DNA of 64,000 bases, taken from positions 62,001 through 126,000 of the forward strand of contig JAXLRI010000012.1 in NCBI GenBank assembly GCA_046331175.1, in the 5' to 3' direction. Source of the DNA: JAWKIW01 sp046331175 (lineage in GTDB: Bacteria; Actinomycetota; Acidimicrobiia; Acidimicrobiales; Acidimicrobilacustridaceae). The first letter of the stretch is position 1. Each line of letters opens with the position of its first letter. Below, piece by piece: positions 23,910 through 31,920 of the stretch. The notes under the pieces were generated by a model. That model was not told the origin of the DNA and ran no database searches. It saw only the letters and a list, made by a program, of their open reading frames with translations. Both the position numbers and the translations under genes were made by a program.

Positions 23910-26546
23910 GTGCCGCATCCCCGCCCGCAACCGTCGAGCCGGCCTCGAGCCGCTCGCCGTCGGCCTGACGTCGGCGCGCTCGTGCTGGCGGCGCTGGTGG
24001 TGGTGGCCGTCGCCGCCTCGGTCCTGCTCGCGACGCCGGCACCGCCGGCCTCCGCCTTCGCCGGCAGCCCGTGGTTCGAGCCCGGCAAGGTGTACACGCA
24101 GGACTTCCCCGACCCGACCGTCGTCTTCGACGGCGGCACCTACTACGCCTACAGCACCAACACCGGTGGCCAGTACCTGCCGGTGATGACGTCGACGGAC
24201 CTGGTGACGTGGACGGCCCGGCCGGCCTACACCGCCCCGTCGTGTTCGCTGGGCGCCGGCCCCTACTTCAACGACGCGCTGGCCTGTCCGCCCTCGTGGG
24301 CGCTGCACACGATCTTCGACCACCCCCACCTCGTCACCGGCATCTACTCGCCGGGGGTGATCCGCAACGGCGCCGGCTGGCTCGCCTACTACACCGTCGA
24401 CGTCGCACCCGGTCGCCAGTGCCTCTCGGTGGCGACGTCGTCGTCGCCGCTCGGCCCGTTCATCGACACGAGCAGCGGGCCGCTGCAGTGCGACGTCGAC
24501 CCCGGCGGCAGCATCGATCCGGCCCCGTACCGCGACGGCTTCGGCAACCTCTGGCTGATCTGGAAGTCCGAGGGCATCGTCGGGTCGACGCCGACGCGGA
24601 TCTGGTCGCGCCAGCTCACGGGGGCCGGCACCTCGTTCGCTCCGGGGTCGACCCAGCACGAGCTGCTGCGCACGGCGGCACCGTGGGAGGGCAACGTCAT
24701 CGAGAACCCCTCGATGGTGGTGTGGGCCGGCCGCCTCTGGCTCCTCTACTCGGGCAACGAGTGGGCCAGCGCCAGCTACGGCATGGGCGCGGCCACGTGC
24801 GCGTCGCCGGCGGGCCCGTGCACCCGCACGTCGTCGTCGCCGCTCCTGCACAGCTTCGGCGGCCAGTGGGGACCGGGAGGCGGCACCGGGTTCGTCGACG
24901 CCTCCGGCCGCCTGCGCATCGCCTACCACTGGTGGAACGCGCCCTACACGAGCTACCCCGCCTACCCCGCCTGCGCCAACGCTGGCACGTGCGCCAGCCA
25001 GGGGCAGCGTCGCCTCGGCATAACCGGCGCCGAGCTGCTCCCCGACGGAACCCTCACGCTCGAGCCGATCGGGGCCCTCGAGTCGGTCACCGGCGGTGTC
25101 GAGCAGCTCGCCGTGACCGGGTGGGCCATCGACCCCGACGCCGACGTGCCCGTGCCCGTGCGCATCACGGTCGACGGTGCGACGACGGTGGTCTACGCGT
25201 CGGCGTCGCGACCCGACGTCGCCGCCGCCCACGGCGGGTTCTCGGCGAGCCACGGCCTGGCCGCGGTCGTCCCGGTCGCCGCCGGCCAGCACACGGTGTG
25301 CGCCACGGCCATCAACTTGGGCGTGGGCTGGTCCGACCACTTCCTCGGGTGCGCGGTGGCCACGGCCACCGACCCGCCGCCGCCGACGTTGCCGGCCGGG
25401 CCGGCGCCGAACCCGCCGGCCGCGGCCGGCTTCCACTCGGTCACGCCGGCCCGGATCTTCGACTCGCGCGACGGGACCGGCGGCTTCACCGGGCCCGTGC
25501 GGGCGGGCTGGACCGTCCCGGTGGTGGTCGCCGGCCACGGCGGGGTGCCGGCGTCGGGGGCCTCGGCCGTCGCCGTCAACGTGACCGTCACGGGGGCGAC
25601 GGCAGCAGGCTTCGTCACGCTGTACCCGTGCGGCGACCCGAAGCCCGAGGCGTCGAACGTCAACTACGCGGCCGGACAGACCGTGGCCGCCGGCGTCATC
25701 GCCCGGGTCGGCGCCGGCGGCGCGGTGTGCGCCTACAGCAACGCCAAGACCCAGCTGATCGTCGACGTCGTGGGCTGGTTCGACCGCGACGCCACCGGGG
25801 CACGCCTGACGTCGCTGGTGCCGGCGCGCGTGGTCGACACCCGCTCGGGGGTCGGCACGACGCCAGGAGCGATCGGGCCCGCCGCCACCCGCACCGTCGA
25901 CCTCACCGGCGTGGGCGGCGTGCCGGCCGACGGCGTCACCGCCGTCGTCGCGAACATCACGGTCACCAGCACGACCTCGGCCTCGCACCTCACCGTCTGG
26001 CCCAATGGCGGCGCCCGCCCCGGCGTGTCCAACCTGAACTGGGGACCCGGCACCACGGTGGCCAACCTGGCGACCGTGCCGGTCGCCGCCGACGGCACGG
26101 TGTCGATCTTCAACAACGCCGGCAACGTGGACGTGATCGTCGACGTTGTCGGCTGGTACGGGACCGGCGGCGCGGGGGCGTACCACCCGGCCACCCCGCT
26201 GCGGGTGGTCGACACGCGCGACGGCACGGGCACCGGCACCGGGGCCGGTCCGCTGTCGGGCGGCGCGACGGCCTCGTACGTGTTGGCCGGTCGGGGACCG
26301 GTGCCGGCGAGCGGCGCCTCCGCAGTGGTCGCCACCGTGACCGTGACCGGCACGACGTCGGCCTCCCACCTGACCGTCTGGCCGGCCGGGGCGACCAAGC
26401 CCGACGCCTCGTCGCTCAACTGGGCCGCCGGCCAGACCGTGCCCAACCTGGTCGTCGTGCCGCTGTCCGCCGACGGCCGCATCTCGGTGTTCGACAACGC
26501 CGGCCAGGCCCACGTCATCGTCGACGTCGTCGGCTGGTTCGGCTGA
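23910..26546 (+). CDS. Secreted GH43-like glycoside hydrolase with three C-terminal surface repeats
   Basis: The GTG at 23910 has GGAGGG just upstream; starts at 23898 or 23883 are possible but lack this. A Sec signal (hydrophobic LVLAALVVVAVAASVLLA, then PASA-FA) precedes a five-bladed-propeller domain of the GH43/GH62 type (about 45-370): FPDPTVV holds the general-base Asp, SIDPAPY the second Asp and VIENPSMVV the probable acid Glu. A VTGWAIDPDADVPVPVRI module (about 390-490) follows. Then come three repeats of about 123 residues, each opening with (A/L)R(I/V)(F/V)D(S/T)R and closing with VIVDVVGW(F/Y). The product is probably a wall-bound arabinan- or xylan-degrading enzyme. It is the sole clear polysaccharide hydrolase in the window. 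Confidence 0.85.
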   Translation: MPHPRPQPSSRPRAARRRPDVGALVLAALVVVAVAASVLLATPAPPASAFAGSPWFEPGKVYTQDFPDPTVVFDGGTYYAYSTNTGGQYLPVMTSTDLVTWTARPAYTAPSCSLGAGPYFNDALACPPSWALHTIFDHPHLVTGIYSPGVIRNGAGWLAYYTVDVAPGRQCLSVATSSSPLGPFIDTSSGPLQCDVDPGGSIDPAPYRDGFGNLWLIWKSEGIVGSTPTRIWSRQLTGAGTSFAPGSTQHELLRTAAPWEGNVIENPSMVVWAGRLWLLYSGNEWASASYGMGAATCASPAGPCTRTSSSPLLHSFGGQWGPGGGTGFVDASGRLRIAYHWWNAPYTSYPAYPACANAGTCASQGQRRLGITGAELLPDGTLTLEPIGALESVTGGVEQLAVTGWAIDPDADVPVPVRITVDGATTVVYASASRPDVAAAHGGFSASHGLAAVVPVAAGQHTVCATAINLGVGWSDHFLGCAVATATDPPPPTLPAGPAPNPPAAAGFHSVTPARIFDSRDGTGGFTGPVRAGWTVPVVVAGHGGVPASGASAVAVNVTVTGATAAGFVTLYPCGDPKPEASNVNYAAGQTVAAGVIARVGAGGAVCAYSNAKTQLIVDVVGWFDRDATGARLTSLVPARVVDTRSGVGTTPGAIGPAATRTVDLTGVGGVPADGVTAVVANITVTSTTSASHLTVWPNGGARPGVSNLNWGPGTTVANLATVPVAADGTVSIFNNAGNVDVIVDVVGWYGTGGAGAYHPATPLRVVDTRDGTGTGTGAGPLSGGATASYVLAGRGPVPASGASAVVATVTVTGTTSASHLTVWPAGATKPDASSLNWAAGQTVPNLVVVPLSADGRISVFDNAGQAHVIVDVVGWFG

Positions 26547-26612
26547 GCCCCGCCGGCGCCGCGACGGTCGGCGGGCGCGGCAGCGGGGACCGGGGTGGGT
26601 CAGGATGAGCCG

Positions 26613-27443
26613 ATGCGCGTCGCCATCCACCTCCCGCAGTACGGCCGGGTCGCCTCGGCCGAGGCCATCACCCGGGCCGCCCGCCACGCCGAGGAGCTGG
26701 GGTTCGCCGGCGTGTTCGTCAGCGACCACGTCGTGCAGCCGGCCGACCAGGGCTACCCGTCGCCCTTCCTGTTCGACCCGCTGGTCACCCTCACGTGGGC
26801 GGCGGCGGTGACCTCGCAGGTCGATCTCGGAACGAGCGTCCTCGTCGTCCCCCAGCACAACCCGCTCGAGCTGGCCAACACGTTGGCCTCGCTCGACAAC
26901 CTGTCGGGCGGGCGGGTGATCGCCGGCGTGGGGGTGGGGTGGTCGGCGGGGGAGTTCGCCGCCCTCGGCTACGACTTCGCCGATCGCGGCGACCGCGCCG
27001 ACGAGGCCCTGCTGCTGTGGCGCACCGTGTGGCGCGACGACCCGGCCTCGTTCGTCGGCGACCACACCGCGTTCGCCGACCTGCGCGTGCTGCCCAAGCC
27101 GGCCCACGACATCCCCATCTGGGTCGGAGGGTCCGGGCCGCGCGCCCACCGCCGCGCCGTCGAGCACGGCGACGGCTTCCACCTCATCGGGGTGACGCCC
27201 GACGAGGCCCGCGAGCCCATCGCTCGCCTGCGCGCCGAGCGACCCGAGGACGGCTTCACCATCTCGCTGCGCACCGGCTGGGACCCGCAGGGCATGGAGC
27301 CCGATCGCATCCGCCGCGAGGTCGAGGAGTACGCGGCGGTCGGCGTGCAGTACGTCGTGGCGGCGCCGTGGCGCAAGGAGCTCGACGACTGGCTGCGGTC
27401 CATGGAGCTGCTCGCCGCGCTGGTCGGCACGACGACGACCTGA
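26613..27443 (+). CDS. LLM-class F420-dependent oxidoreductase
   Basis: The 276-residue luciferase-like TIM barrel has AARHAEELGFAGVFVSDHV, LGTSVLVVPQHNPLELANTLASLDNLSGGRVIAGVGVGW and IPIWVGGSGPRAHRRAVEHGDGF, the blocks of the actinobacterial F420-linked (rather than FMN-linked) group. The substrate cannot be predicted. The ATG follows CAGGAT by six bases with no ribosome-binding site. It converges on a lipoprotein gene 43 bp away, with a hairpin between. Confidence 0.88.
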   Translation: MRVAIHLPQYGRVASAEAITRAARHAEELGFAGVFVSDHVVQPADQGYPSPFLFDPLVTLTWAAAVTSQVDLGTSVLVVPQHNPLELANTLASLDNLSGGRVIAGVGVGWSAGEFAALGYDFADRGDRADEALLLWRTVWRDDPASFVGDHTAFADLRVLPKPAHDIPIWVGGSGPRAHRRAVEHGDGFHLIGVTPDEAREPIARLRAERPEDGFTISLRTGWDPQGMEPDRIRREVEEYAAVGVQYVVAAPWRKELDDWLRSMELLAALVGTTTT

Positions 27444-27449
27444 CGACGC

Positions 27450-27470
27450 GCCGGGACGATGCATCCCGGC
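27450..27470. terminator. Hairpin between convergent genes
   Basis: GCCGGGA (27450-27456) pairs with TCCCGGC (27464-27470) around a 7-base loop in the 43-bp gap between the LLM oxidoreductase and the lipoprotein gene. Confidence 0.5.
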
Positions 27471-27486
27471 CGCGGGGCGAGCGGCG

Positions 27487-28236
27487 TCAGCTCGAGGCCT
27501 GGATGCGGCCGGCCATCGAGCGTTCGACGTCGGGCAGGCTCCCGAGGCGGCCGGCGCTGTCGAGCGCCGTCACCTGGACCACCACCGGTCCGATCCGGAA
27601 GAAGTCGAGGACGACCTGGGCTGACGTGTCGCCGCGCGTGAGCGTTCCCGAGTAGCGCACACCGCCGTCGCCCACGTCGATCGGGGCCGACGGCGACAGC
27701 TCGAACGACGCGTCGGGCGATGCCTTGGTGAACGACGAGGCCAGCGCCCGCCGCACGCAGGGATCCTGGCCGGTGAGGGCGGCCAGCACGTCCTTCGCCT
27801 CGTCCGCCGACGGCAGCACCGACGCCGAGGTCTGCACCTTGGCGACGGTGGCGCCTCCGGAGGTGGCGACCAGCTCGGGGCTGGTCCGGTTGGGGACCTC
27901 GTCGAGGCGGCGGGTCGCGCCGAGGAACGCCGCGCAGGACGTCGCCGTGGTGGGCGGGGCCGGAGCCGTCGTGGCGGTGGTGGCCTCGCCCCGGGCCTCG
28001 AACCCCGGCGGCAGGTCGGCCGGCGCCAGGCCCGCCGCCTCGAGCAGCCGAGCCGGGTCGACGGGAGGCGTGGTGTCGCTCGGGTCGGTGGCCGGCACGG
28101 TCGCGGTCCGGACCGGTGGGGCGGTGGAGGTGCTCGCCGCGCCCGATGTGGTGGTCCCCGAGCAGCCCACCAGCGCGACGAGACCGAGGGCGGCGGCCGC
28201 GACGGCGGCGACGACGGGAGCGGTGCGGTGGCCCAT
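27487..28236 (-). CDS. Hypothetical lipoprotein
   Basis: The 249-residue protein has a short positive N-terminus, a hydrophobic core and lipobox LVALVGC, so it is lipid-anchored outside the membrane. A Thr/Ala/Pro linker precedes a domain (about 95-249) with two cysteines (ATSCAAFLG, GQDPCVRRA) and a beta-rich end (VQVTALDSAGRLGSLPDVERSM). The layout resembles sensor-like lipoproteins of mycobacteria, but no family is certain. It lies directly beside the left att repeat of the mobile element. The ancestral neighbour would have been the tRNA-Arg 3' end. Confidence 0.75.
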   Translation of the reverse strand: MGHRTAPVVAAVAAAALGLVALVGCSGTTTSGAASTSTAPPVRTATVPATDPSDTTPPVDPARLLEAAGLAPADLPPGFEARGEATTATTAPAPPTTATSCAAFLGATRRLDEVPNRTSPELVATSGGATVAKVQTSASVLPSADEAKDVLAALTGQDPCVRRALASSFTKASPDASFELSPSAPIDVGDGGVRYSGTLTRGDTSAQVVLDFFRIGPVVVQVTALDSAGRLGSLPDVERSMAGRIQASS

Positions 28237-28246
28237 GGGTCGGTGC

Positions 28247-28275
28247 GGTCGGCCACCCCCTTGGGGTGGCGGACC
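28247..28275 (-). terminator. Hairpin beside the left att repeat, probably the original tRNA-Arg terminator
   Basis: An 8-bp stem (28252-28259 with 28263-28270, CTT loop) extends by four more pairs beyond one mismatch. It lies 6 bases from the left tRNA fragment, on the side where the tRNA 3' end would lie before insertion. I infer that it once terminated tRNA-Arg and is now separated from the gene by the element. Confidence 0.4.
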
Positions 28276-28281
28276 GCGGGT

Positions 28282-28328
28282 TGCGCCCTCGGGGCGATTC
28301 GAACGCCCGCACACGGCTCCGGAGGCCG
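28282..28328. repeat. Left attachment site (47-bp tRNA-Arg 3' fragment)
   Basis: Identical to 35954-36000 and diverging sharply on both sides (T versus C before, C versus A after). It contains anticodon loop, T-arm and acceptor 3' strand but no 5' half, so it cannot make a tRNA. Confidence 0.9.
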
Positions 28329-28437
28329 CACTCTTTCACCACAAAAGCGCTGCTTGACGACTTGGTCGGCCAACAGTAGCGTCCTCTTCCCACGCCTTCC
28401 CAATCGTTCCTTCTTCCGACCTCTCACGATCCATCGC

Positions 28438-29757
28438 ATGACGACCTCAGCCCTCCTCCAAGACATCCGGATCTTCAACGTGCAGGACCGGCGTTCGAAC
28501 CCGGAGGCGAAGCGACCGTGGATCGTGCGATGGGCGGTCGACCGCCGCCAGCACTCGCGAGCCTTCCGCACCAAGGCCGAAGCCGAACGCTTCCGGGCGA
28601 TGCTGTTCAAGGCGCAGTACGAGGGCGTGCCCTTCGACCCCCAGACCGGTCGGCCCGTCTCGGGCGTGCCTGGCGACGACCTCGCCATCCACACCTGGGC
28701 GCGACGCTGGCTGGCGTCGCAGTGGAGCGAGTGGCAGCCCCGCACCCGCCGATCCGCCGTCGAAGCCCTCGCCCGCTTCATCCCGCTGGTCGTGTCCTCG
28801 TCCGCGCCGAGCGCACCGCCGACGCTCCGCGCCCACCTGATGGCCACGTTGCCGCCCGTCAAGGGGCCGGCCCAGGACAAGGGCAACGAGGAAGCCGAAC
28901 GGTGGCTCGATCGGTGGTGCCTGGCGCTGCGCCAGCTCGATCGTCAGGTCCTCGCCGAAGCTGATGCCCGGTTGGGCGTGGGCGACCGCGGTCAGCAGCT
29001 GTCGCCGTCCACGGCGTCGCGCTTCCGGAAGGTGTCGCGGGCCTGCATCCGTCGCGCCGTCGATCTCGAGATCCTCGCCGTCGACCCCTGGCCGCCACCG
29101 CCGCGCGGTCGAGCCAAGCGCAAGGCCACGCGCACCAAGCGCGCCGTGGACGTGCGCAAGCTCCCCGATCCCGACACCATGGCCACCGTCCTCGCCGCCA
29201 TCCCCAACCACCAACCGTCGAGTCGCATGTACCAGGTGATGACGGCGACCGCCTACTACGCGGGGCTGCGTCCTTCCGAGGTCGTTATGCTCCGGGCGAG
29301 CTGTCTCGAGCTGCCGGACACGGGATGGGGCGCGATCGAGGTACGGGAGGCGGACATCTCCTTCGACGAACCCGGCGAGCCCAAGACCGGTCCCCGGACG
29401 GTCCCGATCCCGCCCGTCCTCGTCTCGATGTTCAAGACCTGGCTGACGGAGCGCCAGCTCGAAGGCGACGACCTGCTGTTCCGCACCCGCACCGGACACC
29501 GCCCGACCGCGTCGAACTGGTCCCGATCCTGGAAGCTGGCGCTGAACAAGGCCGGTGAACGACCGTTGCGCATCTACGACTGCCGCCACGCCGCCGCCAC
29601 CACCTGGCTCCGCGCCGGGGTCCCGCTCGGCGAGGTCGCTCGCCGCCTCGGGCACAGCGTCGACACGCTCGTGTCGACCTACGTCGGCGCTCTCGCCACC
29701 GATGAGGACGTCGCCAACGAACGCATCGAGGCCGTCCTCGCTGGCACGGCGGGCTGA
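28438..29757 (+). CDS. int: Tyrosine site-specific integrase
   Basis: The 439-residue protein has an N-terminal arm-binding region (about 20-60), a core-binding SAM-like domain and a catalytic domain. Active-site residues are visible: AGLRPSEV (R278), YDCRH (R383, H384), GHS (H406) and the nucleophile Tyr in STYVGAL (Y415). The first histidine of the usual HxxR is Tyr (Y380), a common variant in actinobacterial integrases. It lies 110 bp inside the left att repeat, as expected for the enzyme that inserted the element into tRNA-Arg. The start is ATG 28438; no strong ribosome-binding site is seen. Confidence 0.93.
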   Translation: MTTSALLQDIRIFNVQDRRSNPEAKRPWIVRWAVDRRQHSRAFRTKAEAERFRAMLFKAQYEGVPFDPQTGRPVSGVPGDDLAIHTWARRWLASQWSEWQPRTRRSAVEALARFIPLVVSSSAPSAPPTLRAHLMATLPPVKGPAQDKGNEEAERWLDRWCLALRQLDRQVLAEADARLGVGDRGQQLSPSTASRFRKVSRACIRRAVDLEILAVDPWPPPPRGRAKRKATRTKRAVDVRKLPDPDTMATVLAAIPNHQPSSRMYQVMTATAYYAGLRPSEVVMLRASCLELPDTGWGAIEVREADISFDEPGEPKTGPRTVPIPPVLVSMFKTWLTERQLEGDDLLFRTRTGHRPTASNWSRSWKLALNKAGERPLRIYDCRHAAATTWLRAGVPLGEVARRLGHSVDTLVSTYVGALATDEDVANERIEAVLAGTAG

Positions 29758-29790
29758 CGCTCCCATCCCGGGCGCTGCCATACTGGGGCC

Positions 29791-29982
29791 GTGTCCATGG
29801 CCGACGAGCTCCTCGAGCAGAAGCGCCTACGGCGTCGCGCCGGCGATCCTCGTGTGACGCCGCAGGGACGGGAGCTGATCCGCCGGCTCACCACCGGCGA
29901 CCTCGCGGAGGACTTCCAGCGGTCGCTCGACGAGGTCTCGGAAAAGGATCCGAACCTGTCGGACCCTGACCCCCACGGCTGA
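29791..29982 (+). CDS. Small protein, possible antitoxin partner
   Basis: The 63-residue acidic/basic protein (MSMADELLEQKRLRRRAGDP, then TPQGRELIRRL and a Asp/Pro-rich tail) has no recognised fold. The GTG at 29791 lies six bases after CATACT, matching the leaderless layout seen throughout; an ATG at 29797 is the alternative. It precedes by 12 bp a frameshifted gene with PIN-like features, so by position it could be the antitoxin of a type II pair. This is inference from order and size only. Confidence 0.5.
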   Translation: MSMADELLEQKRLRRRAGDPRVTPQGRELIRRLTTGDLAEDFQRSLDEVSEKDPNLSDPDPHG

Positions 29983-29994
29983 GCGACCCTCGCC

Positions 29995-30416
29995 GTGATC
30001 GTCGTCGACGAGTACCTCGCGGTTCGCATCGTGTTCGGTGACTGGCCGGACGACCTGCCCGACGATGACGACATCGCGCTGCCCGCGTCACGGCATTGGC
30101 GGCTGCTGCAACGGATCCACAACCCCTCCGGTGGCCAGCTCACCGCCATCGTCGCCGGCTTCACCCCCGATGAGCTCATGGCGCTGCGATTCCTCATACT
30201 GAGGTGCTGCAGATCCTCGATCCGCGGCCGCTGCTCGACGATGCCGCCGCCATCAACGCTCGCTACAACTCAGGTGGGTGGTTGATCTCCGAGACGCTCG
30301 CCGCCGCCGTCGTCCACGGCCGACAGCTGTGGTTCGGGCGCCAAGGCAACGTCGGGGAGCGCCTAGAGGTCACGGCCGATCAGCTCGGCATCGACGTTCA
30401 CCTCATCGAACGCTGA
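29995..30416 (+). pseudogene. Frameshifted PIN-like (VapC-type) toxin gene
   Basis: Frame 1 from the GTG at 29995 reads MIVVDEYLAVRIVFGDWPDD and continues to about 30180. The same protein seems to resume in another frame at about 30183-30200, reading AIPHTEVLQILDPRPLLDD and ending DQLGIDVHLIER at 30416. Together the parts make about 140 residues, with an N-terminal Asp after hydrophobic residues and a C-terminal LAAA-type helix plus alternating hydrophobic strand. This loosely fits PIN nucleases. A single-base indel near 30181-30200 would explain it. The PIN assignment is weak; the frame break is clear. Confidence 0.5.
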
Positions 30417-30936
30417 CCGAGCTGGCGGCCACCAGCGTCCGTGCTCGCCCGCTCTAGCAAAGGAGGCTTCAGATGCTTCCCCGCTTCCCCGCTTCCCCGC
30501 TTCCCCGCTTCCCGGTCCGGTCGGTCGTGGACCCTCCCGATCCCCCAGGCGCACCGCCTGGTGGCGATGCCTGCGCGACGCAGAACTTGACCGTTCCACC
30601 CCGGGCGATCGCGCCCGAACGTTCGTGGCCGGAGGGGCCCGATCAGGTGTGCTGCTTACGAGGTCAGCGGCCGCTGTCGAAGGGTCGCCCCACAGCGAGG
30701 CCGACCACGCCGCCAACACGAAGAAGAGGACCTCCAGCACATCCCAATAGGAAGACCGCCAGTGACGAACGACCCCGAAGCCACGACCCGACAACCCCCC
30801 CCGAGAATCACCCTCCCCCCTCACTCCCAAGAACAAGAACCAGGACGACGAACACGATTGCAACCCTTCCGGTGTTGGTCCCAAAGGCGCATCGCGAGCT
30901 TGTACGGGGTGCCGCCGCCCCGGCGTCGGTGGGGCC
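30417..30936. other. 520-bp stretch with no credible gene
   Basis: A good AAAGGAGG lies before an ATG at 30473, but the following frame is Pro/Arg/Thr-rich and unlike any neighbour. It begins inside an 8-bp tandem repeat. The minus strand has one hydrophobic run (VLEVLFFVLAAWSASLWG) without a sensible gene around it. I read this as decayed mobile-element DNA. Confidence 0.5.
30475..30514. repeat. 8-bp tandem repeat (GCTTCCCC) x5
   Basis: Four perfect copies of GCTTCCCC and a fifth ending in G instead of C lie head to tail, starting two bases after the ATG at 30473. The period is not a multiple of three, so copy-number change would shift frame. Confidence 0.9.
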
Positions 30937-31301
30937 CGTGACCCGATCACCGGGACCCGGCTGGTCAAGACACGTTCGCCGCCGCCCGAGCTGATGGTGC
31001 CGGCGCACAAGTCCGTGGCTGAGCTGGGCATGATGACGCGGGAGCAGGACTGCAGCCGATCATGGGCGCCGACGGCCAGGGCACCTTCGCCTATTTCGCC
31101 TGCCTCGACGCCCTGGCCTGGGAGCCAGGCGGTCACCGCGGCAAGGCGGCAGTGGCATCAGCTACGTCGGGCTGTTCCCCGCCCATCCGCCATGCCACCT
31201 CGCGGGCGGGGGAGCGGTGCCCGCACGATGACCTGCTGATCGTCAATACGGTGGAGAAGTTGGACCGCAGGGGTGGCCGGAAGGCCCGGACGAGGGTGTG
31301 A
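30937..31301 (+). pseudogene. Remnant of a MobF/TrwC-type conjugative relaxase
   Basis: From about 30940 one frame reads DPITGTRLVKTRS...PELMVPAHKSVAELGMM, matching the RDPxTGxxL and APKSVSVL blocks of MobF relaxases. After about 31055 the match moves to another frame: YFACLDALAWEPGGHRGKAAV and RHATSRAGERCPHDDLLIVNTVEKLDRRG. The latter corresponds to the RHRTSRAGDPxLHTHVLVANxV motif that carries the metal-binding histidines. Here LHTH is PHDD, so the metal site is lost too. The frameshift, missing histidines and absent tyrosine region make this non-functional. It shows the element once had its own transfer origin enzyme. Confidence 0.6.
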
Positions 31302-31320
31302 TCACCGTGACCGAGCGAGC

Positions 31321-31653
31321 ATGACAGGAAGCCGCCTGGCGATCCAACGCACGCCGGCTAGCCGCAACGAACGACGCGCCGCCAGACGATCAATCGCCGA
31401 GGACGGCGCCGGCCTCGAGCACTTGGGCCCCTGGTACGAGGGCCTCGCTGCCCCGGCACGCGATCGGATCGACCAGTCCATTGGGCACCTCGATCTGCAG
31501 CGCCGCGTCCTCGGGTCCAAAGCAGAGGAGCGGCATGCGCGGAGTGCAGAACACCCGCAGACGTTCCTACGTCGTAGCCGCCTCGAAGATGACATGAACG
31601 TGGTGGCCGACCGGAGCGTCGGCGGCTCGATTCAGGCACCGAGGGCCGTGTAG
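31321..31653 (+). CDS. Hypothetical protein, possibly a relaxase C-terminal fragment
   Basis: The 110-residue open frame has believable composition in its middle (GPWYEGLAAPARDRIDQSIG, HLDLQRRVLGSKAEERHARS), unlike the opposite strand. It lies 19 bp after the relaxase remnant on the same strand. The helical, charged segment resembles C-terminal parts of large actinobacterial relaxases, so it may be the tail left after an internal deletion. No ribosome-binding site is seen, so it may not be expressed. Confidence 0.3.
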   Translation: MTGSRLAIQRTPASRNERRAARRSIAEDGAGLEHLGPWYEGLAAPARDRIDQSIGHLDLQRRVLGSKAEERHARSAEHPQTFLRRSRLEDDMNVVADRSVGGSIQAPRAV

Positions 31654-31836
31654 AAGCGCGGCTCGGCCCCGAACAGAGATCCTATTCGTTGGTTGACTCT
31701 ACCCTCAGGTGCCCTCTCCCGGAACAGGTGCCGCTTCCGGCCGCCTGGGCCTAGATGTCGCCTCCCGCTGGTCGCAGGCGCCGCTGCTCAAGCCTTCCGT
31801 GTGTGGTGTGGACCCTGGTGCGCATCCGCATCCCTA

Positions 31837-31870
31837 TTGACAAGCCTTGGCGGTAGGCGCATCATGCGCC
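31837..31870 (+). promoter_or_regulatory. Promoter with overlapping palindrome for the cargo operon
   Basis: A consensus TTGACA (31837-31842) and CATCAT (31860-31865) are separated by 17 bases, 55 bp before the first cargo gene. GGCGCAT-C-ATGCGCC (31856-31870, perfect 7-bp arms) overlaps the -10, a good place for repressor binding. Confidence 0.65.
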
Positions 31871-31920
31871 GCAGTCGCGGGAATTGAGAGAACTAGGCCC
31901 GGGCTCAGCATGGGGGGATC

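Noticed and set aside
23874..27464. 1,196-codon open frame on the minus strand
   Set aside because: Antisense to the GH43-like and LLM genes, which have signals, motifs and natural composition; the antisense frame has none.
28282..28328. Possible second tRNA-Arg
   Set aside because: Only the 3' half is present; the following bases cannot form the D-arm or acceptor 5' strand. It is an att repeat.
30473..30994. 173-codon frame behind a perfect AAAGGAGG
   Set aside because: Pro/Arg/Thr-rich translation, starts in an 8-bp repeat and overlaps the relaxase remnant; no sign of selection as protein.
30363..31136. 257-codon minus-strand frame with one hydrophobic run
   Set aside because: Antisense to the relaxase remnant and the PIN-like pseudogene; only a short membrane-like stretch, the rest low-complexity.
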